A DNA stretch of 64,000 nt from Emergomyces orientalis (Eukaryota; Ascomycota; Eurotiomycetes; Onygenales; Ajellomycetaceae). Each line of letters begins with the position of its first letter. Position 1 is the stretch's first letter. Under the pieces are notes generated by a model, which was not told the origin of the DNA, ran no database searches, and saw nothing but the letters and a program-made list of their open reading frames with translations. The position numbers were made by a program, and so were the translations under genes. Where the stretch lies: contig MOWL01000069.1 in NCBI GenBank assembly GCA_002110485.1, positions 806,001 to 870,000 on the forward strand. The letters run 5' to 3'. This document shows positions 45,761 through 56,704 of this stretch, piece by piece.

Positions 45761-45880
45761 GAGCCGCAGTGGCCGCGTCATGACTAGTGAAATTCCGATT
45801 ATGAACATTTCGACAGTGGTTGATAAGTCCTTGGCTGCTAGAAAAATTGTCTCTCCTACAGTCAAAAGAGACCAACTCTG
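45761..45880 (-). pseudogene. Decayed copy of the AHC1-like zinc-finger segment
   Basis: The minus strand reads LVSFDCRRDNFSSSQGL then INHCRNVHNRNFTSHDAATAA. It aligns without gaps to the finger of the gene at 54271-56704 (its 55381-55495): about 96 of 113 bases and 30 of 38 residues match by eye. The first zinc-binding Cys is Ser here. Homology fades on both sides (45880 and 45761), and there is no intact gene around it. It looks like a partial duplicate, or the last recognisable piece of an old paralogue. Confidence 0.8.
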
Positions 45881-46170
45881 GAGTTCATTTTCTGATGTCG
45901 GCATTTGTGCTGTACTTCCCGTTAATCTGGTATGGAGTATCGGAGTAGATGGAATGCAACTCTTCCTATCTATTTCTCCCCTCTTTTCGCTATTATTGAG
46001 CAGTTGCTATCCATATGCGAAATTCAACAAGTTAAACACAAATCTTGATTCTCAATACATACGATAACGGTTAAACAAAGTTGTTTTACCCCCTTCCCCT
46101 CTGCCACCCCCCATCGCAGCGCCAACCCTCTCCCCCTCCCTTTCTTTTCCTCCACTGACACACTTTCATC
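45881..46170. other. Intergenic
   Basis: No feature; C-rich just downstream of the thioesterase stop. Confidence 0.4.
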
Positions 46171-46834
46171 TCACAACTTCTCCACCACAGGATCCGAATT
46201 AATCTTATCATTTTCCCCAGTAACACAAACCTCCCCAGTATCCACTCTTCTAATCTCCGACCGCACCAATGCCAACCGTTTCCCTGCATGAACCAGCTCA
46301 TGCACAATTCTTATTGTCACCCCCTTTGGCACAGGCCGCACAAATTTCACATTCAACGTCCGCGAAACGCCTCCCTGGGAGAAGAAGCCTGGCTTGGAGA
46401 GGCCCATTAGCAGACCGGTTGATGTTGTGTCAATTAGGGTGGCAGCGCAGCCGCCGTGTAGGGCTCCTTCCCGATTGCACAAGGGCTGGGTGACTTTTAC
46501 AAGGAAGGAGGCGCGTGGGTGCGGGCCATAAGTTGCGGATTCAAAGCGGATGGCTTCGCAGAAAAGGGCGTGGTTGTAGGGCTGCGATTTTATATTTTTT
46601 GGAGTTAAGGGGTGGGAAATGATTAGTTTCTTTGGTCTTTGTTTATTAGGTTTTTCTTTTTCTTTTCTGTGCTTCTTATTTCGATATTATATCCCAGAAG
46701 GTTTTTGCAAGTGGAATGAAATATAAATTTGATGATAAAGGGTGGGATATTCTTGTATGTACCTTGTCGGCAATGTCTCCTTGCTCTATCTCAACCATGG
46801 CTTTCATGCGCTTGTTGAGCTTTTCAGAATTCAT
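46171..46834 (-). CDS. HotDog-fold acyl-CoA thioesterase (PaaI/ACOT13-like)
   Basis: Hydrolyses an acyl-CoA; the chain is unknown. Exons 46834-46763 (MNSEKLNKRMKAMVEIEQGD...) and 46581-46171, intron 181 nt, phase 0, giving 160 residues, normal for the family. The active-site region is NREGALHGGCAATLIDTTST: HGG with the Asp of LIDT is the PaaI-type motif. Strands GGVSRTLNVKFVRPVPKGVTIRIVHELVHAGKRLALVRSEIRR complete the fold. No clear mitochondrial or peroxisomal signal was seen. Confidence 0.9.
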
Positions 46835-47473
46835 CCTTTATGCATTGGCTTGAAGTAATGGGAAAAAGAAAGAAGGAAGGTTCAGGCAAAATACTTGGAT
46901 ATATGCCTGTAAGATAGAAAATATTGAAGCAAGCCGAAAACCAATTGATCCAAGGGGATCGGTTTGCTTTTTAATGCACGGCGCGAAACACTTGAACGAA
47001 TCAAAATGAATAGCCTGTGTTGCTATTATTGTATGCACAAAATGGAGAAAGAGAGGGGAAAGGTCATGATTAACGTGAACAAGGTACGATTTTCAGATTG
47101 ACGAAGAATCTATCCGTAATTTCTCGGTCTTTAGCGGTGTTAAGCTACCATTTTAAGCCAGCGACACGGGAGACAATGACGATAAAAAGAAAAGAAAAAC
47201 CGGAATCTGAAGCATCCGAAACCCAGATAGGACATCGTTACCTTGATACTCTGGAGAGGGCGTATTGGAACCTCGGCATTCTAAACTGGGCGTTAACTCA
47301 CCGCGGGTTTGCGATTCTTATTATTTTACATATCCCCGTCACGATTCGCACTTGTAGGCCAGAACGAGAGTTTGAAGAAAGTTTCCGTACGAAGTAACTT
47401 TGGAACTAGTTCAATTTGGGTACCGACCTCTGCAGCTCTCGCTCATCCATGGGCCACAGTTCGGGGGCTTAAT
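46835..47473. other. Intergenic
   Basis: Promoter side of the thioesterase. A 99-codon plus frame at 47098-47397 has no domain and was not called. Confidence 0.45.
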
Positions 47474-48517
47474 AGCAAGTCATGCAGCAATCGGCAATTT
47501 CCACCACATTGAATAGACTGATCTGCGGCCGTTCGAGTTGGCTCAGACCGAACATACGAATATGGGTGCTGACGCGCTTGAAAAAGGACATATCATGACC
47601 AAGAGCTACAGGCATATTGTCCAGAGACACAGGCTGCCTGTCTAATTATTCAGGGATCGATTTGCATGCTTCAGACAATAAAGGGCAGAGCCTTTATACC
47701 TGTCATCAGGATCAACATCATTCAAGAGGGAGAACCAATATCAGCACCTATGCCTTACCACAAACGTCGCCGGGGGAGCCACCTGGCCAGCAGCCGCCAA
47801 CTGCTAGCAAAAGCGTCATTCTGCCATCTCATGAAAATTGCCTAAGCTACTGGAGGCGAGAACATTTGCTGTTGCTTCCACCTACATAATGGCATGAGTA
47901 TATGATGAATGCAGCAGCACTGTACTATGTGGAAATAATATGAACAGATAGGCAAATTATAAAAGAAAAATAGATAATAGAATAAGGGGTTTTCAATTAT
48001 CTATCTCATTATTGTTCTGCTAAACACTTACGTTATTGACTCCACGCCTGGCTCTCAAACAGATTGCCATGTTTTCAATGTCAGAAAATATGCAACTTTA
48101 TAACAGCAGTCAAAGTTATAAAAATATAATATAACCAAATCTGCAAAAGTTTGTTGTATTGTGCCTTCCTGAAATTTGGTGTGATAAACCCTGGAATAAT
48201 CCTTGCTTGTTGTTAGCTGCGAGTGCTCCATGGATATTCCTAGAGAAATAACGAAGGTGGTCAGTCTATCGTATGTATGTGCGATACCTTCTGGTCCCCA
48301 CCAGTGACTCCCGAAGTGTATTACATTGAAGAATAAACGCATTCAAATACCTACGCAATAAATAGAGGAGCTTATCAATGCCATTGTAAAAGACCTGAGC
48401 ATATCTAGCTCCATGAATATCAGGGTCCCTGTCCGGAAGCAGGTCAATACTAGTACTAGTATACAGTATCCCGTATCTAGTTAGATCAGATGTAAAAAGT
48501 AAGAGGATAGAAAACAA
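47474..48517 (-). CDS. Tentative multi-exon gene of unknown function, or its remains
   Basis: Several minus-strand stretches read like protein and abut splice-like sites, but I could not close one model. From 48517: MFSILLLFTSDLTRYG then STSIDLLPDRDPDIHGARYA and QVFYNGIDKLLYLLRR (to a GTATTT donor). Then GISMEHSQLTTSKDYSRVYH with EGTIQQTFADL (about 48240-48140). Last, after a TAG acceptor near 47641, QPVSLDNMPVALGHDM then SFFKRVSTHIRMFGLS then LERPQISLFNVVEIADCC, ending in TAA at 47474-47476. No family is recognised. It could be a degraded gene. Confidence 0.3.
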
Positions 48518-49065
48518 TTATCTTGTTTTTCAAACCTGGCTTCTTTGAGATTTTTCAATGGTTCACTCCTGATTTCAAAGAGCAGGAGGAGATGTGCTTG
48601 TGTTCTGTGAAGTCAGTGTGCTGCATGAATGTTATGTTCGATTGTTGATGTGAAGAGGCAACCGAACTTCCTTGCGTGGAATGGCCAACTGGAAAAATAA
48701 TAACCCCAAGGCCTTAGTCAGCCACACCAGATCGGCCAACCAAACCGGCCATCACCTCCACGTGATTATTCCCAGTGGGGATCGGGAGCTTTCTCAGTTC
48801 CGCTTTCTCTCCGTGTAGAGCTGCGGTATCAATTAAACCTCGCACAAAGCTCGGAAAACAATTGGAGCCCGCGGTTTGGAACCCATTCTTACAGTATATA
48901 TATATTCATATTTTTTGGGAGCCCTCCTATCTCCCACATTTGCTCTACTATCCAATTACCCAACTACTACTCAATTCCGCTTATAGAGACGGGGCAATAC
49001 CTAAAGAGTTTACGCAAAAGAGCTCTCAGATAGCCCTTTATTCATCCTGTTTATTGATCTGGAAA
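48518..49065 (+). promoter_or_regulatory. VTC1 upstream region
   Basis: A TATA-like run (TATATATATATTCATA, about 48895-48911) lies about 160 bases before the VTC1 ATG, followed by CT-rich DNA. No gene seen. Confidence 0.4.
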
Positions 49066-49597
49066 ATGTCGAGCCAGCCTCTCCTCCAATCTGGTCCAGG
49101 TACGTTGCTTCCAATATATCTCTTCCCATAGGAACCCTTTCCTTTCGCGTCATATTTTCCTTCACATGGTTTGCACATCATCATCAACCCGTACTCCAAC
49201 GGCCCGACTACTAACTTGATATTCCACCTCCCCTCTCCCATCAGGCAAACGCATCGCCCTCCCCACCCGCGTCGAACCAAAAGTCTTCTTCGCAAACGAA
49301 CGAACTTTCCTCTCATGGCTCAACTTCACCGTAATCCTTGGCGGCCTCGCGCTGGGGCTTCTCAACTTCGGTGACCGCATCGGCCAAATTAGTGCTGCAT
49401 TGTTTACCTTTGTGGCCATGGCTGCCATGATATATGCGCTGGTGACGTTCCACTGGCGGGCGAAGAGCATCCGGCAGAGAGGTCAGGGCGGGTTCGATGA
49501 TCGGTTTGGACCCAGCGTCTTGGCTATTGCGCTGCTTGCGGCAGTGATTGTCAATTTTGTTCTAAGGATTCAGGAGGGGTCGAAGGGGAAGGCTTGA
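49066..49597 (+). CDS. VTC1: Vacuolar transporter chaperone subunit VTC1
   Basis: Small membrane subunit of the VTC polyphosphate polymerase of the vacuole. Exons 49066-49099 and 49245-49597, intron 145 nt with a CTAAC branch site, giving 128 residues, the usual length. The core KRIALPTRVEPKVFFANERTFLSWLNFTVILGGLALGLLNFG is the DUF202 domain, with three membrane segments (about 35-53, 62-82, 100-120). The basic KRIALPTRVEPK is the conserved N-terminal part shared by VTC subunits. It has no SPX domain, as expected for VTC1. Confidence 0.95.
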
Positions 49598-50868
49598 GGG
49601 GATTGAGTGTAGGGGTTATCGTTTGGTAACGCCCGTAGTTGGTTGGTTGGTTGGTGTTATATCTTGTGTGTACCTGACGCTGTGGTACATTTGAATTTTT
49701 TTCTTTTTCTCTTATGTTTTATTTCTTTTATTTTTTGGATTATATGGTTGCTGGAATGTTTGATGCCTCGGACGAGTTTGTTTCCTAAATGTATAGCATA
49801 CGCCGCTGTTTCTCTCCCTCGTGATTATTTTTTCTTTTTCTTGTTTTTGGGCCCCACCATTTTTGACGACCTGTGAGCTCCTGCAATGTTTGTTTTTGGA
49901 GTTGGATGCATTTCCCGCTGTTGGTTTTGCCATTGTATAAAAGCGAAACAATGTGCCACGGATATATACGTCTTGGATATTGGATGTCTGACTTGACTTT
50001 TTTTTTCTCCTTTTCTATAACGGATACGGCAAAGCCCCCTTCGTGTTTCTATTGTTCATGTACGTACATGTGTTACGACCTCCTCGACAAGTGTATGTAC
50101 AGTTCTATTCTTAGCTGGCTTATCAGTAGTAATTGACAATGTCAATCTTCAGCCCATTCTCTACACTGTAAGTCTTCGAAAGGGTTCAAAACATCAAAGG
50201 GAGTATCTGCAAAAATCCGAGTTTTGGTGACGGGACAGAATGACACACACATTCCTGTAGCAGACATGCATCTGCCCTTGCATATACGTACAGGTTGTGG
50301 AGGAAATACAGAGAAATTTAAATCACCCTAGAGGATCACGAAAAGTGCGGTTTGGAAGCGGTCATGAATCATCATGTTCAACTTCCCTCAGTGCCACGCC
50401 AACCAGCTCGACGGCTTGCTCTGCTTTCATCTTGAATCATTTTGAGTCAGAGAGAGCATTAAGCAATCCCAGATTTGAGAATTTCGGAGGCCCGGATTTA
50501 TGTATGTACTGGATGTCAATCGGGATATCTCCGGAGAACCGTGAGTCACATCATCAAAAACCCTGCTGACTGTGAAGCTCAAGATTAGATCTACATTACG
50601 CTTCATCATTAGATAGGGTATGCAGTGTGCAAGGAAAAATCACGGCAAGTTTCTGTGCTCCTATCGTGGAACGTCCACAGCTGCATTCGTGCTTATCTAG
50701 GCGTTATGCAGAGTGGACACAGATCGCACCCTCAATCTGGTAAGATATAAAATGCCCTGGTGGATCCGGCCGGTTGAACCCAACCAGTCTTCTAAGCAGG
50801 CAGAAAAATAAACCTTGGCTGCCCAGAGCAGGTCGAGTTCTATTTCCTCATTCCAGCAAAATAGCACC
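49598..50868. other. Intergenic
   Basis: VTC1 3' UTR followed by about 1 kb without a supported gene. A plus frame at 50297-50569 (KVRFGSGHESSCSTSL...) begins without an ATG context I trust and matches nothing known to me. Confidence 0.45.
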
Positions 50869-51861
50869 ATGATATTATTATCCTCCGCAAAAGTCTCGTG
50901 GCCCGTCACCGTATCGTTTTCCGTTTTCTTTTCCTTCACCGTCTCCTTCATTTTGCTCTCCCCAGTATCAGCCAGTTCAAGTCACGGGCCCCAATCCGAA
51001 TCGGTCAAAACTCTCTACAAGTTCCCCGGGCACGCTGAAAACATCGCAGTACGCTCCAATGGCAACCTTCTGATATCTTACCTTGCCGCTCCCAAGCTTT
51101 ACGAGATCGACCCCACCGCTGACATAATCAGGCCCACGGTCGCGCACACTTTCCCAAACAGCCATAGCGTGTCCGGCATCCAGGAGATCGCGGAGGATGT
51201 ATTCGCTGTCGTCACTGGCATTTTAAACCTAGAAACTTTCGAGCCCATAGGAAACTTCACGGTATGGTGTGTTCGTCTGACTGCCCATAGCACAAAAACA
51301 GCAGACGGAATCGCGCAGTTGCCTAATGCAGGGCTCCCGAATGGCCTAACAGTAGTATCACCCCTGACAGCAGCGGCCCCTATAGTGCTAGTTGCTGATT
51401 CCTTCGCCGGGTGTGTCTGGAAGGTAGACACGGAGACTGGTGCGGTCTCGAAGAGTATTGATGATCAGAGCATGAAACCCAGCGATGAGTCGCCGGTGGG
51501 CATAAACGGGGTCCTAGTCACAGATGGCATGTTGTACTATACCAACATGGGCCAGAAGAAATTCCTCTCGATCCCCCTGAATGGAAATGGGAGTGCAGCC
51601 GGCGAAGCCAATATAATTGCTGAAGGTATTAGGGGTGATGACTTCGAGCTTGATGCGGATGGGACCGCATATATTGCCACATACTCGGATAACGCGCTGG
51701 TTAAAGTTAGTCCTGGTGGGGACGTTGCAGCAGTTAGTATGGATGCACAACTTATGGGGCTCACTGCTGCGCACTTCGGGCGGACAGAGGATGATTGCCG
51801 CGTACTCTATGTTGTCACCAATCAAGGGAGAGTGGTTGTTGTTCAGGTAGATTCGCTGTAA
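50869..51861 (+). CDS. Secreted SMP-30/gluconolactonase-like beta-propeller
   Basis: Intronless, 330 residues. The ATG at 50869 starts a signal peptide of about 36 residues (MILLSSAKVSWPVTVSFS ... LLSPVSASS). The rest has the repeated pattern of a six-bladed propeller: AENIAVRSNGNLLISYL, NGLTVVSPLTAAAPIVLVADSFAGCVWKVD, GINGVLVTDGMLYYTNMGQ, GDDFELDADGTAYIATYSDNALVKVSPGG. The NG, NGV and D(G)TAY positions fit the SMP-30 superfamily. Related fungal proteins include lactonases and some pericyclase-type enzymes in secondary-metabolite clusters; there is no cluster here, so no substrate is proposed. Confidence 0.82.
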   Translation: MILLSSAKVSWPVTVSFSVFFSFTVSFILLSPVSASSSHGPQSESVKTLYKFPGHAENIAVRSNGNLLISYLAAPKLYEIDPTADIIRPTVAHTFPNSHSVSGIQEIAEDVFAVVTGILNLETFEPIGNFTVWCVRLTAHSTKTADGIAQLPNAGLPNGLTVVSPLTAAAPIVLVADSFAGCVWKVDTETGAVSKSIDDQSMKPSDESPVGINGVLVTDGMLYYTNMGQKKFLSIPLNGNGSAAGEANIIAEGIRGDDFELDADGTAYIATYSDNALVKVSPGGDVAAVSMDAQLMGLTAAHFGRTEDDCRVLYVVTNQGRVVVVQVDSL

Positions 51862-54270
51862 TCCAGGAATAGCCTTGCCATAATAGAGCTTCCCCAATCT
51901 CCTTCCGTTTGATAGTTAAAGCCTTCACGGTTAAGGGATTGTTCACTGTGTTTCAGCTTCCTTAATTATCAGGCAATCACTGGTGTTTAATATTTGTATC
52001 ACATAGCAAACATCAGCTCAAAAGAACAGATGCAAAAATGAATTAAAAAAATGAATAGAAAAGGAAAAGCTTGTCCATGGGTCTAAATAGCCAAATGCTA
52101 TATGTTGTTCAAACATTCTTCCAACAATCAGTTTTTTTTCCCCCATGATAAGAATTGACAAACTAACCGCCAGACACGCTGTCCTTAGTTAGGGAGTCAT
52201 CTTTGTGTGTCTCTTTGGGCACTCCTCCTAGGAGATCATCTCAGATACATATCTCTGTCTGTATGACGGGGCGCATTTTTTCTCTCTTGGGCCTGGCAAT
52301 TCCTTAGGTTGGTTCGAGCCTGGGCTGAACTAATAATTATTTGATATGGTTTTTTTTTTTTTTTTTTTTTGGCATCCGAAACATTCCACGATCTGAATTC
52401 CGTGATATATTCATTCCTGCTCGGAAATTCGCACGGTAGACAATTTACGCCCTTTGTCTTATTGAAAAAGCGCTAATACCATCCAGCCATTTTGTGCAAA
52501 GGAATATCGTGAGTTTTTTCTTTCGAATGTCCTTGCGTCTCAGGATAGAGATTGGGCTTCCGATTATATTGCTGTTGTGATTGACCGGCTGATTGGGGTC
52601 ATTCATATAGATATTCATCATCCGGGAATACTGGGCGGATAGATCTAAATTGCGGTTCTTGAAAGAAATATAAACAAAACAAATATGCACCGGCCCAGGC
52701 CAGAGCCTGACTTTTCTATTCTGGATCAGCGGTCACATGACCTGATTGTGGCTGCCCCTTGGTAGACATGGCTTGTGTTAAGTCAGTGGCTGGGGCGGAT
52801 AGCATGGAATCGCATATCAGCCAGAACCTGCGTGTTTGACTGTCAGTGAAATTCCATCCATGGATCATGGCACGGCATGCAAACCCAAGTCCCAAAAAAC
52901 ATATCACTTGGATCGCCCAGTTTCAACGTTTATGTTTCCAACGAGACATAAATCTGCTATATTTGGGCTCTGGGCAGTGGTGCGCTGGGTTGCGCATATT
53001 GGGCCATATATCAAGATATTGGCGATGGATATTTTCTGCGAGAACATATCGGTGCTGCATGCAATTACCCCCCTTCAAAAAAAAAAAAAAAGGGTATTCC
53101 ATGGCATACTTAACAAAATCTCGCTCCCTTTACGGAGTACTAAACAAGCAAATCAAACAGTTCGACAATGGGCTGAATACATACATGTATCAATGGTATC
53201 AAACGTCTCAAACAACGCACCAGGATCCAGAACATTGCCTCAAGCCATCCAGCCAATCTCATCTTGTAATGGCCCGTTTGGGGCTTTGGGGGCACAGGAA
53301 TTGTGCTCCAATATACTCTGCCAAGCCCAATAGCGCCCCTCCGTAACACCGTATTGTTACCAATATTACCATTATTAGCTCCCAGGTGTGGCGTGACCCA
53401 CACGATACTAGTAAATAACACCCGTACGCCCGCTGATTTTCACTTCGAAGGTTTGTACGGAGAACTGCGACAGAAGCGTCGCCGCGGCTAAAGCTCAGCT
53501 GAGTTCCGAGGCCAGAACCTGTGCAATACGGTAGGGCCATACACATCCAGTACAGCCCGGCCAAGAGGGCTCAAACCTGGCCAAGTCGTATTCGTAATAC
53601 AGCCTGCCACTAGGGGCAGGATTAATAATGCAGGCTGGGGACGTAAAAAACCGGTAACATCCTGGGACAGGCTCCGTCTCGCCCGTATCATATCAGCGGA
53701 AATACCTACGTCGGAACGGTAACAAAGATGTCTTGTCCCTGACCTGAAGGCTGAGAGGACGTCACCCTTCCATCTGCACTTCTTCCTCATCCCCAGAACT
53801 GGTGATATACAACACAACCACTACAAACACCCTACTACAACCAAAACCAATACCACTACCACTACTACTACTACCACCAACGACCAGTTTTACCCTCTGA
53901 CAGTGGGTATCTTTCCTGGGGAATTCATCCGGTTGCCCTGACATTGCAGTGCAATCCCCCTCAGCTGGTCTTTTATTAGTCGATCAATGCTCCAGCCGTT
54001 GCATGTGCGACTGAGAAACCCCGACCTCAATCGTCTTCCCTCTCCGCTCTACCCCGACCTAGCTGCCTGGTGCTGGTAGTCGTTCGTTCGTTCATTTATT
54101 TCGCCTTTGAGTGTGTTCTTTTCACTTCTCACCGCCTCTAGTAACTGGCACTTTCCCTTCCTTTCGTCCTGATTCCAGCGAAATCCGCGCAACAATCCGG
54201 CGCCCCTTAAATTCAACCCAAAGAGGACCTCTAAGATATACACAGCACTGACGTCGCTGTCGCGTAACCG
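51862..54270. other. Long intergenic region
   Basis: No supported gene in about 2.4 kb. A T21 run is at 52350-52370. Around 53601-53635 a CAGCCTGC/GCAGGCTG inverted pair encloses CCTGCC/GGCAGG, a possible hairpin. Overlapping frames at 52836-53564 lack domains. The last 300 bases are probably the promoter and leader of the zinc-finger gene. Confidence 0.5.
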
Positions 54271-56704
54271 ATGCGCTTGTCTACCTCTTTTACAAGTGCG
54301 TTACCGTGGTAGTAGCATAGGTGGCTTGCTTACCCGGCCCTGGAGAGACGAAAAAGGCGCTTGGAATCAATCGTGGCGATCGGTGATCGGTGTGGTTTCG
54401 CATGGCATGTTTCGACTGCTTCCATGGTCTTCTGTCGTTGGGGGCAATAAAGTGACAGCGGAGGAGGTGAAGATGCTGGCTGCGCCCCAACGAAGATCTC
54501 CCATCGTGGAAAATCGCCCGATTCACAAGTTGAAGCGGAAACGCGCAAATTCTGGTGGACTGGACATTCCCGCGCCAGAACACTCCCAGCCCTCCAAGGT
54601 ATATGCCCGCGCTCATAACGCAAACGGCAATGATAGGACAACAACGCCGCCACAACAGCCGCCGTCCTTGGTCGAGGTAGAATCGCAAAAGGACCCACTG
54701 CAACGCGACACCCCCAGCGACAATTCATTACAGACTACGAGCCAAATTGCGGACCCTGGAGATAAGTTCCCGTCAACAAACCTAGCGAAACTTGAATCAA
54801 CGCCACCCGTAAGAACTGTCCCGAAAATAAATATGGAAACTTTACGTCGAACGCTTGAATCGCAACTGAGCCTGGAAATACTCCTGAAACATGATGAACT
54901 ACGGTTGATCGACCAGGAAATGGCAAAATGTCAAGTCGCACTGGACCAACTTCGTCGGTGTTCCGAAATTCCGTATCCTGGTTCAAATGTTTCTGGGCCC
55001 TCTAACGCTGTTAGCAATGGTACTGGAAATGCAATATTACCTACTGCTGTGCCTGGTGCACCACCAATATCACCTTCGCCATGGGGGGTTACTGAGGGGC
55101 CATACAGCAGGCACTATGCGAAATGGCTACTTCCTGATCCTCGGTTTGATGGAGGAGAGGTTGAGACTGCTGTCCTCCATTCTGCGATTGTGGGGGGTGG
55201 GCCCACAGACGGACGGACAACGCGTGGTTCGTGGGCAGAACAAGGTGTTACTGGGACTTTGCGTTCTCAACGCAACTCTGCTGGCACCAAACTGCAAGCG
55301 CTATCTAGCGGGTATCCGCAACCGAAGGATAAAGCTGGACCTATGATAATAAAGCGCAAGAGCGATGGCCAACTTGTCAAACTGGTCTGTCTTGATTGTA
55401 GGAGAGACAACTTCTCAAGCACCCAAGGCTTTATCAACCACTGTCGAATTGCGCATAATCGGAATTTCGCTAGTCATGACGCGGCTGCTGCAGCATCCGG
55501 GGAGCCAGTAGAAGTCGACGAGGCAGGTATGGTTATTGGGAATAATAATGATGTACCTGCGGGAACCGCCGTTGGATATGTTCATCCTCTAATTCGGTCA
55601 GCTCACCTGGTTGGGTCTATTCCGCAACCTGGCGCGCGTCGCGCATCTTCCCAGAATCAAACAACAAAGCGATCCAGTGATAGCGGAGCATCTCGTGGTG
55701 GTAGTGATCAACCTGAAAAGGGGTCTTCGTCATCGCAAACTCAAAGTACCCCTAATTGGAGCCGCCCACAACCACAGGAGGCTTCCGTTGCCTCTCCTAG
55801 TCCTTCCTTCAAAGCTTCTCCAGAGACACCCAACCTATCTTCGCTAATGAAGAGAAGGGGGATGACAGTGGATCTACTTGACATTGTGGATGACGCCTTG
55901 ACGAAAACAGATATGGACATGTTTTCAGAGGATGAGTTCAGCGAAGGAGCGGAAGATGAGAATGAACAGGCAAACCACGATCGATCTCAACTCAGTGTCC
56001 GAGGAAGTAGATTGCCCGCGCGAACGATTGCTTCCCCATCCCATCCCCCGCGACCAGGGAGCCGAAAAGGAACCGACAAACCAAGTCGCAAGCCTCAGTC
56101 CGCTCATCTCCCTCAACCACCCTCGCCCCAATCCTCGTATAGATCGCCATATGCCCCAGCTACAGGATCTTCGCACGTTCGTGATATCGAGCAGCAAGGA
56201 AGTCAAAGAAACGATATCGATTCAATGGCTGATCCGATTTCTGCTGATCTCAGCCCTAACACCGTGGAGTCCAATCAGGCACCAAGCCTTGTCAGTGATG
56301 ACGAGGATTACGAGGCGCCGTCCGAATCAGAAACCCCGAGTCCCAGCCCTTCTGTGGCAAGCGATGAGGGTCCCGACAACATTGAGGTTCGGGACGGTGA
56401 TGAGGGTAATGGAGGAGGGACGGCCGTAGCCCCCACAGCACCGTCAGATACGAAACCGGGACCGGAAATTACAAGCCCTTCCAAACACCATCCGTCCCCA
56501 GTCCCTCGAGAAGTGCCGGTTTATAAAAGGAAAAGACCCAGTAAGAAGAAGAGCGGTGCGAAAAATGCAGAACCCATACCCATCGCTACCGCCACCACTC
56601 CCCGCACCGACAAAGAGCAGAAACGCGTTAGCTTTGTGAGCCCGATTACCACTCCAACAAGAACAAAGAAGGATGGGGGTGGAAAGAGACAGCGTCGCGG
56701 ATAG
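54271..56704 (+). CDS. AHC1-like C2H2 zinc-finger protein (ADA acetyltransferase type)
   Basis: Likely nuclear; the finger resembles yeast Ahc1 of the ADA histone acetyltransferase complex (inference from the finger only). Preferred model: exon 54271-54295 (MRLSTSFT), donor GTGCGT, exon 54459-56704 starting TEEVKMLAAPQRRSPIVENRP; 756 residues. Alternatives are an in-frame ATG at 54407 or 54473 without the intron. Seen: a basic RLKRKR-like patch near the start (HKLKRKRA), a coiled coil (METLRRTLESQLSLEILLKHDELRLIDQEMAKCQ, about 175-220), and the finger C-x2-C-x13-H-x4-H in LVCLDCRRDNFSST then QGFINHCRIAHNRNFASHDA. A long Ser/Pro/Asp-rich tail ends with basic patches (KRKRPSKKKSG, GGGKRQRRG), probable nuclear signals. 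A decayed copy of the finger is at 45761-45880. Confidence 0.82.

Noticed and set aside
52836..53564. Overlapping 160-codon frames on both strands
   Set aside because: Mutually overlapping, interrupted by homopolymer A, no recognisable motif.
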